Assembly: GCA_963664465.2 (NCBI GenBank)
Contig: CAXXSU010000009.1
Coordinates: 1-64,000, forward strand
DNA length: 64,000 nucleotides
Origin: CAVOAK01 sp963664465
GTDB lineage: Bacteria > Pseudomonadota > Alphaproteobacteria > UBA8366 > CAVOAK01
Reading direction: 5' to 3'
Shown here: piece by piece, positions 25,979 to 35,929 of the stretch
Numbering within the stretch: the stretch's first letter is position 1
Layout of the letters: every line of letters begins with the position of its first letter
Position numbers and translations under genes: made by a program
The notes under the pieces: generated by a model
Seen by the model: the letters and a program-made list of their open reading frames with translations, nothing else
What the model was told of the DNA's origin: nothing
The model's database searches: none

Positions 25979-28959
25979 CCGAGTCTCATCGCGTCTTCAC
26001 GATCAGTCCGGATCGCCCATTTCTTGATGCCCTGGCGGCACAGCTTTTGGCAGAGACCACGGGCGACCCGCTGCTGTTGGGCGGTTACACAGTCCTTCTT
26101 CCGACCCGCCGCTCCTGCCGCGCTGCAGGCGAGGCATTTCTCCGGGTGAGTGGTGGTAAAGCGCTCGTCCTTCCAACATTGCGACCGATCGGTGATATCG
26201 ACGAAGACCAGATGATTCTTGATGAGGTCCCCGGCCTCGAAGAGCCAGATCTTGGGCCGGCAGTTCCGAGTTTGCGCCGACAGCTTCTGTTGGCGCGTCT
26301 CATCCTGAGCTGGCCGCGGGAAGGTCGATCTATCACGTTCGATCAAGCCGCTAGGCTTGCGGCAGAGCTGAGCCATTTGCTCGACCAAGTGCAAACCGAA
26401 CGCCTGACATTCGATGGGCTTGGCGCGCTCGTTCCCGAAGATTATTCGGCGCACTGGCAGGAAACGCTCGATTTTCTAAAAATCCTCACAGAGCACTGGC
26501 CGGCAATCCTTGCAGAGGACGGCGCGCTCGATCCGGCCGAGCGCCGAAACCGTGTGCTTGCAGCTCAGGTATCCGCGTGGCTGGAAAGCCCGCCGAACGA
26601 CCCGGTCGTGGCCGCTGGTTCGACGGGCAGTATCCCGGCAACCGCCGATCTTCTGGCGTTCGTCGCCGCGCTGCCAAACGGCAGAGTTGTACTGCCCGGG
26701 CTCCAGCGCGGGACCGGTGAAGACGAGTGGGCGGCCATTGGCCAGGAGCAGACGCATCCGCAAAACGGCATGGCCCATCTACTGGCTCGACTTAAGGTCG
26801 CGCCAGAGGATGTCGCGGAATGGCCGAGCGCGGGCCAAAAACGGCGGCCGGATCGGGTAAACCTGGCCGCGGAGACGTTGCGCCCAGCCGAAACGACCGA
26901 TGCCTGGCGCTCATTGCCAGCGCTGCCGCCTTCTTCGCTACGGGGGTTGGAGCGTATCGACTGCGTTAGTGAAGGCGAGGAGGCGGGTGTCATCGCGCTC
27001 AAGCTGCGGTACGCGCTGGAGACGCCAGGCAAGACTGCCGCGCTCATTACGCCGGATCGCAGTCTCGCCCGTCGCGTCGCTGCGTCGCTGCGGCGATGGG
27101 AGATAGAGATTGACGATTCAGGTGGGCAGAATTTAGGCGACACTGCGCCTGGGACATACCTTCGGCTGCTAGCGATGGCTGCAGCGACGGCGTTCTCACC
27201 CGTTGCTCTACTGGCCCTGCTCAAGCATCCGCTGGCAACCGGTGGCATGGCACCTGGCAAATTCAGGTCGAATGTCCGTATCCTGGAGCGTCATGTGCTG
27301 CGTGGTCCGCGGCCCGGACCCGGACTGGAAGGTTTGCGTGCCGTTCTTCAGGATCGAAAAGAATCCGGAGAAATTGGCTTGCGCGACACTACCGCGCTGA
27401 ATTCCCTCATTGGTGTCCTCGAGGGCTGCGTTCAGCCGCTGGCGCACGCGATGGCAGGCGCGTCGACGCCGATTGCAGAACTCATCGAGTCGCATTTGGC
27501 TGCGGCCGAGGCGCTTGCGGCGAGCGCAGATGCGGACGGTGGCGCGCGGTTGTGGTCAGGCGAGGCAGGAGAGGCTCTGGCGAATTTTTTCTCGGAGTTA
27601 CACCAATCGGCAACCGTTTTGCCCGCAGTTCCAAATGGCGACTATGTGCCGCTGCTTGAATCTTTGATGTCGGCGCAAGTCGTGCGTCCGAAATTTGGCC
27701 GGCATCCGCGTCTCAATATCTGGGGACCACTAGAGGCCCGGTTGCAGCACGCTGACCTGATCGTCCTCGGCGGCTTAAATGAGGGGACGTGGCCTCCTAA
27801 GCCGTCTGTTGATCCTTGGTTAAGCCGACCCATGCGCGGTGCATTCGGCTTGCCCCAACCGGAGCGGCGCATCGGCCTCTCGGCGCACGATTTTGCCCAG
27901 GCTTTTTGTGCCGGCGAGGTGGTGCTGACACGAGCCAACAAAGTCGACGGGACGCCAACCGTACCGTCGCGTTGGCTGGTCCGTCTTGACACCGTTTTGA
28001 CCGGTGCAGGGCTGGATCCGGATTGTTTGCAAGCATCGAAGTGGCAGGACTGGCACCGTGCACTCGATAAGCCGACGTCTCAAGTGCGAATTGCGCCACC
28101 CGAACCGCGTCCGCCGCTAATCGCGCGACCACGTCGGCTCTCCGTAACCCGCATCGAGACTTGGATCCGCGATCCATACACGATATATGCGCGTCACGTT
28201 CTCCGACTCGTGCCAATGGATCCGCTGGAGGCCGACCCGGGTGCGGCCGAGCGCGGCATCTTCATTCATCGTGCGCTTGAGACATTTCTCAAAGAGACCG
28301 CTGGGGCGTTGCCTGATGACGCGGTTGAAAGATTGCTTGCGATCGGCGAGCGTGCCTTTGGTCCGGCCCTAAGCAAGCCCTCGGTTCGTGCATTCTGGTG
28401 GCCGCGTTTCGAGCGGATCGCCGATTGGTTCGTGCAACAGGAGCATGTGCGTCGGCAGTCGATCGAACGATCCCTCGTCGAAGTCCACGGCAGGCTTGAG
28501 ATCGATGCACCAGGCGGGACATTTACCTTATCCGCGATGGCTGATCGTATCGATCACGGCGTCGACAGTCGTTATACGGTTGTTGACTACAAGACCGGCA
28601 CGGTGCCCGCAAACAGCGAAGTTGCGCTCGGATTCGCGCCGCAGTTGCCACTCGAAGCGGCCATCGCCACGGCCGGGGGATTTGACGGCGTTGAAGACGG
28701 AGCGGAAATCGACAGCCTTTCATATTGGCGTTTGAGTGGTGGTGAGCCGCCTGGCGAGGTGCATATTGTGAGCGGCGATGCCATGCAAATGGCGGCGGCA
28801 GCCTTGGAGGGGTTGCGGCGTCTTGTCGCCGCCTACGATGACGAAAGCACGGCCTATCTCTCGGTACCGAATCCTGGCCGCGCAACTCGCTACAATGACT
28901 ACCTGCATCTTGCCAGGGTGCAGGAATGGTCGGCTAGCGGTGCGGGGGATGCGCCTTGA
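25975..28959 (+). CDS. addB: Double-strand break repair protein AddB
   Basis: 994 residues from the GTG at 25975, which overlaps the murU stop. Alphaproteobacterial AddB features are seen: VLLPTRRSCRAAGEAFL near the N-terminus, EGEEAGVIALKLRYALETPG, LNIWGPLEARLQHADLIVLG followed by GGLNEGTWP, and a C-terminal RecB-type nuclease with ERGIFIHRALE and VVDYKTGTVPANSEVALGFA...Q (Asp, Lys and Gln of the nuclease). Like other AddB proteins of this class it lacks a canonical active helicase P-loop. With AddA it processes broken DNA ends for RecA loading. addA follows with a 4-base overlap. Confidence 0.93.
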   Translation: MTESHRVFTISPDRPFLDALAAQLLAETTGDPLLLGGYTVLLPTRRSCRAAGEAFLRVSGGKALVLPTLRPIGDIDEDQMILDEVPGLEEPDLGPAVPSLRRQLLLARLILSWPREGRSITFDQAARLAAELSHLLDQVQTERLTFDGLGALVPEDYSAHWQETLDFLKILTEHWPAILAEDGALDPAERRNRVLAAQVSAWLESPPNDPVVAAGSTGSIPATADLLAFVAALPNGRVVLPGLQRGTGEDEWAAIGQEQTHPQNGMAHLLARLKVAPEDVAEWPSAGQKRRPDRVNLAAETLRPAETTDAWRSLPALPPSSLRGLERIDCVSEGEEAGVIALKLRYALETPGKTAALITPDRSLARRVAASLRRWEIEIDDSGGQNLGDTAPGTYLRLLAMAAATAFSPVALLALLKHPLATGGMAPGKFRSNVRILERHVLRGPRPGPGLEGLRAVLQDRKESGEIGLRDTTALNSLIGVLEGCVQPLAHAMAGASTPIAELIESHLAAAEALAASADADGGARLWSGEAGEALANFFSELHQSATVLPAVPNGDYVPLLESLMSAQVVRPKFGRHPRLNIWGPLEARLQHADLIVLGGLNEGTWPPKPSVDPWLSRPMRGAFGLPQPERRIGLSAHDFAQAFCAGEVVLTRANKVDGTPTVPSRWLVRLDTVLTGAGLDPDCLQASKWQDWHRALDKPTSQVRIAPPEPRPPLIARPRRLSVTRIETWIRDPYTIYARHVLRLVPMDPLEADPGAAERGIFIHRALETFLKETAGALPDDAVERLLAIGERAFGPALSKPSVRAFWWPRFERIADWFVQQEHVRRQSIERSLVEVHGRLEIDAPGGTFTLSAMADRIDHGVDSRYTVVDYKTGTVPANSEVALGFAPQLPLEAAIATAGGFDGVEDGAEIDSLSYWRLSGGEPPGEVHIVSGDAMQMAAAALEGLRRLVAAYDDESTAYLSVPNPGRATRYNDYLHLARVQEWSASGAGDAP

Positions 28960-31900
28960 ACATTCTTGCCGCCGACCGACCGACGAGCGAACAGCAAAGC
29001 GCATCGGATCCTCACGCCAGTATCTGGGTGGCCGCCTCCGCGGGCAGCGGCAAGACAAAGGTCCTTGTCGACCGTGTTTTGGCTCTGCTGTTGGGCGGAA
29101 CCCAGCCGTCACGAATCCTGTGCCTTACTTTCACGAAGGCGGCGGCGACGGAAATGGCAATTCGCGTCAATGCAACACTCGGACGATGGGCAACCTGCAA
29201 CGACGATGAATTGACGGCTGCCGTCGAGACCCTGACGGATGCCCCTGCAAAGGCCGAGGGCATGGCGCGCGCGCGACGGTTGCTTGCCCAAGTTCTCGAT
29301 ACGCCGGGCGGGCTAAAGATACTGACGATCCATAGTTTTTGCGAATCGCTGCTCGCGCGGTTTCCGCTGGAGGCCGGGATAGCTCCTCATTTCGAGGTAA
29401 TGGATGAGCGCAGCGCCGCCGAAATGCTTGCGACAGTCCGAGACAGGGTTCTTTCTGTCGCACGTGACGACAGAACGGCTGCGAGCAGAATTGCGCTGGC
29501 GCTTGCCACCGTCGCGCAATACATCCGCGAGGATGAATTTGCGGACTTGATGACCGTGCTTGCCAATGAGCGCGCGCGTCTCAAACAATTATTTGAAAGT
29601 CCCAATGGTATCGATCGGGCGATTGAAACCGTTTACGATCGGCTTGGCGCCGATCTTACAGCAGACGAAGGCGCGCTCATGGCCGAAGCATGCGAGGACG
29701 ATACGTTTGACCGAATCGGCCTTGAATGCGCGGTCCAGGCGCTGGCCGAGGGAAGCGAGAAGACCGATCGGCCGAGAGGCCAGACGATCGGCAGTTGGAT
29801 CGCCGCCGGCGGGCGGCGGCGGCGGGAAACCTTCGAGGACTACATCCTCTCCCTACTGACCAGGGAGGGCCGACCACGCGCCAATTTGATCAGTAAGAAG
29901 GCACAGCAAGCCGATCCGGCCGCAGAGGCAATACTGGAGGTGGAAGCCAAACGCCTTACCGTAGTGTTGGAGCGTCGCCGCGCGCAGATCACGGCGCAAG
30001 CGTCGGAGTCGCTGCTGCGGCTGGGAGAAGCATTCATAAGTGCGTACGAGGCGGAAAAGACGGCTACCGCGCGACTCGACTATGACGATCTTATTCTGAC
30101 GGCCCGGCGGCTTCTCGAGCGGAGGGGCATCGCGCCATGGGTCCTCTATAAGCTCGACGGCGGACTCGATCATATCTTGATCGATGAGGCGCAGGACACA
30201 AACCCGGAACAATGGGGAGTGATCGCTGCTTTGGCTGGTGACTTTTTCTCAGGAGAGGGTGCGCATAGCGGCCCGCGCACGATTTTTGCCGTCGGCGATG
30301 CGAAGCAATCGATCTACAGCTTCCAGCGGGCCGACCCGGCTGCGTTCCGGCGCATGCGTGACCATTTTGCCAGCCGGGTCGACGCGGCGCGCACCGGGTG
30401 GCGTGAGGTCAATCTTGACCTGTCGTTTCGATCGACTGAAGCGGTCCTCAGCGTGATCGATGCAGTGTTCCAAGACCCGCTTGCCGCCGACGGCGTGTTG
30501 GAGGAAGGGCAGGCAATGCGCCATCGTGCTGCGCGCTCGGGTCACGCTGGGCTCGTCGAAGTTTGGCCGCCTGTAACGCCTTTGGATTCACAGCCTGAGG
30601 AGCCATGGACCTTACCGATCGAGCGCCGGCCGCAGGACAGTCCGCGGACGCGACTCGCCCGCTTCATCGCGCGGCGAATCAAGCGATGGATCGGCAAGGA
30701 AATTCTCGAGTCGAGGGATAGGCCGGTGCGGGCAGGTGACATCATCGTGTTGGTGCGCCGTCGAGGAGCTTTTGTCGAGGAACTTGTTCGCGCTCTCAAG
30801 GACGAGGGAGTTCCGGTCTCGGGCGTCGATCGTATGGTCCTGACTGAACAGCTTGCGGCAATGGATCTGATGGCGCTGGCTGCATTTCTCCTGATGCCAG
30901 ACGATGACATGATGCTGGCCACAGTTCTTAAGGGACCGTTCCTTGGATTTGATGACGAAGAGCTGTTTCAAATTGCCTGGCAGCGTGGTCGCTCCAGCTT
31001 GTGGCGCCGCCTCGGCGAGAAAGCCGCGGCGGACGAGAAATTTGCGGCCGCACGTCGTTGGCTGGAAGACTTGCTTGCGCGCGCCGACTTTACGCCACCA
31101 TTTGATTTGTTTGCCGATATTTTGGCGGCGCCTTCGATCAACGAAAAGAGCGGCAGGGCAAGCCTCGTCAGCCGGCTTGGTGTCGACGCCGGTGACGCGA
31201 TTGACGAATTTCTCAATCTCGCTGTGAGTTACGAGCGCAGCCACATTCCATCTCTCCAGGGATTTCTTCATTGGGTCGAAGCAGGGCGCACAGAGGTCAA
31301 GCGTGATCTTGAGCATTCCGGCCGCGATGAAGTGCGTGTAATGACCATCCACGGGGCAAAGGGCCTTGAGGCGCCGATCGTCATTTTGCCTGACACGATG
31401 TCGACGCCGACGACCCACAGTCCGCCCATCCTGTGGCACGAGGGGTTGCCGCTTTGGCCGCCACGAAGAGTCCACGAGGAGCGGCTATGTCGGGCGGCGC
31501 GGGCGGACGCCCATCAGCTTCGTGACCGCGAATATCGTCGCCTGCTTTATGTTGCAATGAGCCGGGCCGAGGACCGGCTTTACGTTTGTGGTTGGCATGG
31601 AGAGCGAATGCCGCCAGCGGATTGTTGGTACGAGCTTGTCGTGAGCGGACTGAAGCGTTTGGAAAATGTGCGCCGATTCACGTTCCAGGAGAGTGGTCGT
31701 GGCGACTGGAGCGGTCCCGGGTTGCGCCATATCGGCGTACAAGGCGTGCCGCCAAAGACCGATCACCGTGATCGCGACCAAGTGCGCCGTCTGCCGCGTC
31801 TCAAGCCATGGACACGGCAGCCGCCGCCCGCGGAGCCTGCGCCGCCTCGCCCTCTCGCTCCTTCGCGTGCAGGGCAGAGTGAGCCTGCGGTACGGTCTCC

Positions 31901-32432
31901 GCTTGGCGCTGACGACGGTATGCGATTTCAACGTGGGCTGATTATCCACCGTCTCTTGGAGATCCTGCCGAGACTTCCAATGCAGCGGCGGCAAGCGAGT
32001 TGCCGGCGCTATCTCGCGCGGCCGCTTCACGGCCTCGATTCGGCGCAGCAGGCCGAAATAGAGGCCGAAGTCCTCGCGGTGTTGACGGATTCTGAATTGG
32101 CACCATTGTTGGTTGCTGAAGGACGAGCTGAAGTGCCGATTGTCGGGACGCTCGACGGTCCAGAAGGGCCGCATATCGTTTCTGGCCAGGTGGATCGCCT
32201 GGTCGTCGCCGATCATGAGGTTCTGATCGTTGATTATAAGTCAAATCGCCCGCCGCCTACCCGCCAGGACGACGTTCCAGAGCTGTATCTTCGCCAGATG
32301 GCTGCGTATAGGGCAGTTTTAGCCGGAATTTGGCGGGATCGTCCCGTCAGGTGTGCCCTCTTGTGGACCGACGGTCCGAGCCTTATGTATTTGGACGAGG
32401 CGCGGCTTGACCGGTTGTTCCCCGGCCCATAG
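28956..32432 (+). CDS. addA: Double-strand break repair helicase-nuclease AddA
   Basis: 1,158 residues from the TTG at 28956, the only start fitting the AddB overlap (TTGA). UvrD-type helicase motifs: Walker A AASAGSGKTKVLVDRVLALL, motif Ia ILCLTFTKAAATEMA, TIHSFCESLLARFP, Walker B HILIDEAQDTNPEQW, FAVGDAKQSIYSFQRADP, LDLSFRSTEAVL, VMTIHGAKGLEAPIVILP, and YVAMSRAEDRLYVCGWHG. The C-terminal nuclease has FQRGLIIHRLLEILP and LIVDYKSNRPPP followed by LRQMAAYRAVL. It unwinds and trims broken ends with AddB. trxA follows 70 bp downstream as in many relatives. Confidence 0.95.
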   Translation: MNILAADRPTSEQQSASDPHASIWVAASAGSGKTKVLVDRVLALLLGGTQPSRILCLTFTKAAATEMAIRVNATLGRWATCNDDELTAAVETLTDAPAKAEGMARARRLLAQVLDTPGGLKILTIHSFCESLLARFPLEAGIAPHFEVMDERSAAEMLATVRDRVLSVARDDRTAASRIALALATVAQYIREDEFADLMTVLANERARLKQLFESPNGIDRAIETVYDRLGADLTADEGALMAEACEDDTFDRIGLECAVQALAEGSEKTDRPRGQTIGSWIAAGGRRRRETFEDYILSLLTREGRPRANLISKKAQQADPAAEAILEVEAKRLTVVLERRRAQITAQASESLLRLGEAFISAYEAEKTATARLDYDDLILTARRLLERRGIAPWVLYKLDGGLDHILIDEAQDTNPEQWGVIAALAGDFFSGEGAHSGPRTIFAVGDAKQSIYSFQRADPAAFRRMRDHFASRVDAARTGWREVNLDLSFRSTEAVLSVIDAVFQDPLAADGVLEEGQAMRHRAARSGHAGLVEVWPPVTPLDSQPEEPWTLPIERRPQDSPRTRLARFIARRIKRWIGKEILESRDRPVRAGDIIVLVRRRGAFVEELVRALKDEGVPVSGVDRMVLTEQLAAMDLMALAAFLLMPDDDMMLATVLKGPFLGFDDEELFQIAWQRGRSSLWRRLGEKAAADEKFAAARRWLEDLLARADFTPPFDLFADILAAPSINEKSGRASLVSRLGVDAGDAIDEFLNLAVSYERSHIPSLQGFLHWVEAGRTEVKRDLEHSGRDEVRVMTIHGAKGLEAPIVILPDTMSTPTTHSPPILWHEGLPLWPPRRVHEERLCRAARADAHQLRDREYRRLLYVAMSRAEDRLYVCGWHGERMPPADCWYELVVSGLKRLENVRRFTFQESGRGDWSGPGLRHIGVQGVPPKTDHRDRDQVRRLPRLKPWTRQPPPAEPAPPRPLAPSRAGQSEPAVRSPLGADDGMRFQRGLIIHRLLEILPRLPMQRRQASCRRYLARPLHGLDSAQQAEIEAEVLAVLTDSELAPLLVAEGRAEVPIVGTLDGPEGPHIVSGQVDRLVVADHEVLIVDYKSNRPPPTRQDDVPELYLRQMAAYRAVLAGIWRDRPVRCALLWTDGPSLMYLDEARLDRLFPGP

Positions 32433-32502
32433 AGTCGCGGCCGGGATGAGCTCGTCGCAAGTGCGCAAGCGGGAGCCGAATCCACCATTGGAGGACAAGG
32501 CT

Positions 32503-32823
32503 ATGAGCAGCGTAAAAGTGAATGACGAAGATTTCGAAGCCAATGTGCTGAAGAACGAGAATCCCGTTCTTGTTGACTTTTGGGCCGAGTGGTGTGGTCC
32601 CTGCAAGACGATTGCGCCGGCACTTGAGGAGATTGCCGGTGACTTGGCCGGTCGCCTTACAATCGCGAAACTGAATATCGACGACAACCCTCATACGCCC
32701 GCCAAGTATGGCGTGCGGGGCATTCCCACGCTGATGCTGTTCAAGGAAGGTCAGGTGGCGGCGACTAAGGTCGGTGCCTTGCCAAAGAGCCAGCTGGCCG
32801 AGTGGGTGGAATCCGTCCTCTAA
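32503..32823 (+). CDS. trxA: Thioredoxin
   Basis: 106 residues from the ATG at 32503, with GGAGGACAAGGCT just upstream. The active site WCGPCK is at residues 30-35 (VDFWAEWCGPCKTIAP), cis-Pro is in VRGIPTLMLFKEGQVAAT, and the C-terminal helix LPKSQLAEWVESVL is normal. It is a cytoplasmic disulfide reductant for ribonucleotide reductase and others. It follows addA on the same strand, a common alphaproteobacterial arrangement. Confidence 0.96.
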   Translation: MSSVKVNDEDFEANVLKNENPVLVDFWAEWCGPCKTIAPALEEIAGDLAGRLTIAKLNIDDNPHTPAKYGVRGIPTLMLFKEGQVAATKVGALPKSQLAEWVESVL

Positions 32824-32875
32824 CCATTCCCGGTAAGAGCGCCCGACGCGCAACGCTGCCGCTGAGAAGAGCCGT

Positions 32876-33661
32876 TTAGCCCGTCGTCGTATTGCGACTG
32901 CCGTATTTATCTTCAAAGCGGTGCATGACTTCGAGAAGCTCTGACGGCAGGCGTGATTGACCCTCCTGTCGGATCGGATTTGGGATGCCGTAGAGCACCT
33001 CGGCGATGGCTCCGGTTATGCAGGCCAAAGTATCGGAATCGCCGCCCAGCGACACGGCGTTGCGGATCGCATCCTCGAAATCCTCCGCGTCGAGTGCGCA
33101 TATGATTGCCGGGGGCACTGTACCTTGGCACGATACGTCGAAGGCGTAGCCTGGTCTGATCGCGTCGACTGTGTTGTCGAGGCGGTAATCGAACTGATCG
33201 CAGATGTAGGCGCGAATTTTTGCCGCCGATTCTCCGGATAGCGCCAAATATATGCTTGCAGCCACTGCTTGGGCGCCTTTGATCGCTTCGACGTGGTCGT
33301 GGCTTACGATGGCTGTCTGGCGCGCTAGAGCGAGAGCGGACTCTAATGTGTCGGCGGCATAGGCAACCGGGCCAACGCGCATTGCCGCGCCGTTGCCCCA
33401 ACTTCCGTAAGCAGGCGCGTTGTCGGCAGATGCCCATTCGAGAAACATCTGGCCATAGCCACGGTCGGGATAGCTGCGCACGTAGCCGCGCAGGTAGCGA
33501 TCGAAAGCACCGCCTGAAAGCAGGCAGTCGGCAATTGCGAGCGTGCAGATCGTATCGTCGGTGAAGGTGGCGCTTGGGTGAAAGAAGGCAAATTCCTTCG
33601 ATTTGATCGGCGTCGTCTCGTAGACCGAGCCGACGATGTCGCCGATGACAGCTCCCAGCAT
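32876..33661 (-). CDS. ADP-ribosylglycohydrolase family protein
   Basis: 261 residues from the ATG at 33661, which has GAGGACGGA upstream; a TTG at 33676 overlapping the folC stop is an alternative. The N-terminal MLGAVIGDIVGSVYE and FTDDTICTLAIADCLL supply the first metal-binding acidic residues, and AVSLGGDSDTLACITGAIAE supplies the second set, as in the DraG/ARH fold. Members remove ADP-ribose from arginine or other acceptors, or act on ADP-ribosylated small molecules. The target is unknown. It lies between trxA and folC, where this synteny block usually has no such gene, and overlaps or abuts folC on the same strand. Confidence 0.88.
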   Translation of the reverse strand: MLGAVIGDIVGSVYETTPIKSKEFAFFHPSATFTDDTICTLAIADCLLSGGAFDRYLRGYVRSYPDRGYGQMFLEWASADNAPAYGSWGNGAAMRVGPVAYAADTLESALALARQTAIVSHDHVEAIKGAQAVAASIYLALSGESAAKIRAYICDQFDYRLDNTVDAIRPGYAFDVSCQGTVPPAIICALDAEDFEDAIRNAVSLGGDSDTLACITGAIAEVLYGIPNPIRQEGQSRLPSELLEVMHRFEDKYGSRNTTTG

Positions 33662-33672
33662 TTGGTCCGTCC

Positions 33673-34965
33673 TCAACCGTTCTCGGCCAGGACAATACCT
33701 GCCAGATAGAGTGATCCGCAGATCAACACGCGCGCAGAGCCTGCTTGGCCGTCGGCCAGTTGTTGAAGCGCTGCATCGACGCTCTCGGCGGACTTTGCCT
33801 CAATCCCCAAGCGCATCGCTGTCCGGGAAATTTCGTCGGCAAGCAGGCTGTTCTCCTCGCCAGGGATCGTCACGGCCCGTAGGCGTGTGACGTATGGAAC
33901 GAGTGGCCGGAGAAAACTCTCGGGCTGCTTGCTGTTGAGCATGCCAAACACGAGATGCAGCGGGCGGTCGCTCCAGTCGCCCGCTGCTGACGCCAAGGCT
34001 GTCGCGGCCGCTTCATTGTGCCCGCCGTCGAGCCAAAGCTCCCAATCTGGCGGTAACAGCGACCTCAGCCGGCCGCTTTCCAAGTGTTGCATGCGGCCCG
34101 GCCACTCAGCGATGGCAAGTCCGTTCTTTATTGCATCATCGGGAATTTCGAAGCCGTGAAGACTGTCGGCCAGGGCGATAGCCGTGCCGGCATTCTCAAT
34201 CTGGTAGAGGCCATGAAGGGCTAATACCGGGGCTACCAGTTCTCGTGAGGGTGACGAGTATGCAACCCCGTGCGACCCGTTCACGGTGCGGGGCTCGGTC
34301 TGCCATTCTACACCTGCACGAAAGAGCGGCGCATCGACCTGGTCGGCATAGTCAGAGATTACTTGTGCCGCTACAGCGGATTGCGGGCCAACGATCGACG
34401 GTACGCCCGATTTCTGGATCGCCGCCTTCTCAAAGGCAATTTCAGCAAGGCCATCTCCGAGGAATTGCATATGGTCCATGGAGACCGGTGTGATGGCGGT
34501 TGCGTGCGGCCGGTCGACGACCGTTGTTGCATCGAAGCGTCCTCCCAGCCCGCACTCGAGCAACAATATGTCCGCTGGTTTCCGCGCAAAGGCGCAAAAC
34601 GCCGCGGCGGTTGTGATTTCGAAGTACGTAATGGGCTGACCGTCGTTTACACGCTCGCAATGATCGAGTATTTCGGCCAGCGCCTCCTCGTCGATCAGCT
34701 TGCCTGCGATCCTGATGCGTTCGTTGAAGTGAACCAGATGCGGCGATGTATAGACATGTACCGCAAGGTCGGCGGCTTCGAGAATCGCGCGGAGAAAGGC
34801 GATGGTGGAGCCCTTGCCGTTGGTGCCGGCAATGTGGACGACCGGCGGCAGCTGGTTTTGCGGCCGGCCAAGGGCGTCGAGAAGCGCCAGGACGCGGTCG
34901 AGAGCGAGGTCGATCACCTTCGGGTGAAGGGTAAGCAACCGGGCGAGAATCGCATCACTTTTCAT
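33673..34965 (-). CDS. folC: Dihydrofolate synthase / folylpolyglutamate synthase
   Basis: 430 residues from the ATG at 34965 with GGAGGTG nine bases upstream; a longer start at 34986 is possible. The N-terminus MKSDAILARLLTLHPKVIDL is characteristic. ATP site: HIAGTNGKGSTIAFLRAILE; folate-loop region VYTSPHLVHFNERIRI; LLECGLGGRFDATTVV; ITPVSMDHMQFLGDG; Mur-ligase-like C-domain with GMLNSKQPESF. It adds glutamate to dihydropteroate and folates. It follows accD closely, as in most alphaproteobacteria (accD-folC). Confidence 0.95.
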   Translation of the reverse strand: MKSDAILARLLTLHPKVIDLALDRVLALLDALGRPQNQLPPVVHIAGTNGKGSTIAFLRAILEAADLAVHVYTSPHLVHFNERIRIAGKLIDEEALAEILDHCERVNDGQPITYFEITTAAAFCAFARKPADILLLECGLGGRFDATTVVDRPHATAITPVSMDHMQFLGDGLAEIAFEKAAIQKSGVPSIVGPQSAVAAQVISDYADQVDAPLFRAGVEWQTEPRTVNGSHGVAYSSPSRELVAPVLALHGLYQIENAGTAIALADSLHGFEIPDDAIKNGLAIAEWPGRMQHLESGRLRSLLPPDWELWLDGGHNEAAATALASAAGDWSDRPLHLVFGMLNSKQPESFLRPLVPYVTRLRAVTIPGEENSLLADEISRTAMRLGIEAKSAESVDAALQQLADGQAGSARVLICGSLYLAGIVLAENG

Positions 34966-34996
34966 TGCCGGTGCCACCTCCGACATTGGTGAGTAT

Positions 34997-35929
34997 TCAG
35001 GTCTTGGCGATCTCTGCGGGACTGGGCTTGTTCGCACCGGCGGACTTTTCGGGTGCGAGCGGCACGACTTCTCCTGCCGGCCGCGGGTGGCGGATTAGGC
35101 CGATGAGTCGGACAAGCGTGTCGCGTAGCTCTTTTCGCGGCACGACCATGTCGACAATGCCGTGCTCCAATAGATATTCGGCACGCTGAAATCCATTCGG
35201 CAATGTCTCGCGCACGGTCTGCTCGATGACGCGCGCACCGGCAAATCCGATCATCGCGCCAGGCTCGGCCAAGTGAATGTCGCCCAGCATGGCGAAACTC
35301 GCGGACACACCGCCCGTTGTCGGGTCCGTTAGCACGACGATATAGGGCAACCCCGCCTCTCTAACCTCTTCTACCGCGATAACGGTTCGCGGCAGCTGCA
35401 TCAGCGAAAGTGCGCCTTCCTGCATGCGCGCACCTCCGGATGCAGTGACGACGATGAGCGGCGCTTCCTGAACTATTGCCAGCCGGGCGGCGGCTATGAA
35501 GCCCTCGCCAACCGCAATCCCCATGGATCCGCCCATAAAATCGAAACTAAGCGTCGCCACAACGACGTTGATTCCACCCATGGAACCGTGAGCAACGATG
35601 ATGCCGTCGTCTTCGCCGGTTTTGCTCCGCGCCTCCTTGATGCGATCGGTGTAGCGTTTGCTGTCACGAAACTTGAGCGGATCCGGTGTGGATTTGGGCA
35701 ACTCGATGCGTTGGTACTCGCCATCGTCGAATAGCATTTCAAGGCGTTTGTTCATCGGCAGTCGAAGATGATGACCGCAGTGCTGGCAGACATGCAATTC
35801 CGCGTCGAGATCGCGATGGAATATCATCTGGCCACAGTTGCCGCATTTGCACCACAGGTTGTCGGGGACGTCCTGCTTCTTGACGAGGGCGCGAATTTTC
35901 GGCCTAACAAAGCTGGTCAACCAATTCAT
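34997..35929 (-). CDS. accD: Acetyl-CoA carboxylase carboxyltransferase subunit beta
   Basis: 310 residues. The N-terminal four-Cys zinc ribbon is WCKCGNCGQM ... HVCQHCGHH at about residues 27-50. The crotonase-like carboxyltransferase core has DDGIIVAHGSMGGINVVVA, FMGGSMGIAVGEGFIAAARL, VVTASGGARMQEGALSLMQL and LTDPTTGGVSASFAMLGDIH. With AccA it transfers the carboxyl group from biotin to acetyl-CoA in fatty-acid synthesis. The ATG overlaps the trpA stop (4 bases), so trpB-trpA-accD-folC are probably cotranscribed. Confidence 0.97.
   Translation of the reverse strand: MNWLTSFVRPKIRALVKKQDVPDNLWCKCGNCGQMIFHRDLDAELHVCQHCGHHLRLPMNKRLEMLFDDGEYQRIELPKSTPDPLKFRDSKRYTDRIKEARSKTGEDDGIIVAHGSMGGINVVVATLSFDFMGGSMGIAVGEGFIAAARLAIVQEAPLIVVTASGGARMQEGALSLMQLPRTVIAVEEVREAGLPYIVVLTDPTTGGVSASFAMLGDIHLAEPGAMIGFAGARVIEQTVRETLPNGFQRAEYLLEHGIVDMVVPRKELRDTLVRLIGLIRHPRPAGEVVPLAPEKSAGANKPSPAEIAKT

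Noticed and set aside
34270..34992. 240-codon plus-strand frame
   Set aside because: Antisense to folC, which is intact and motif-complete.
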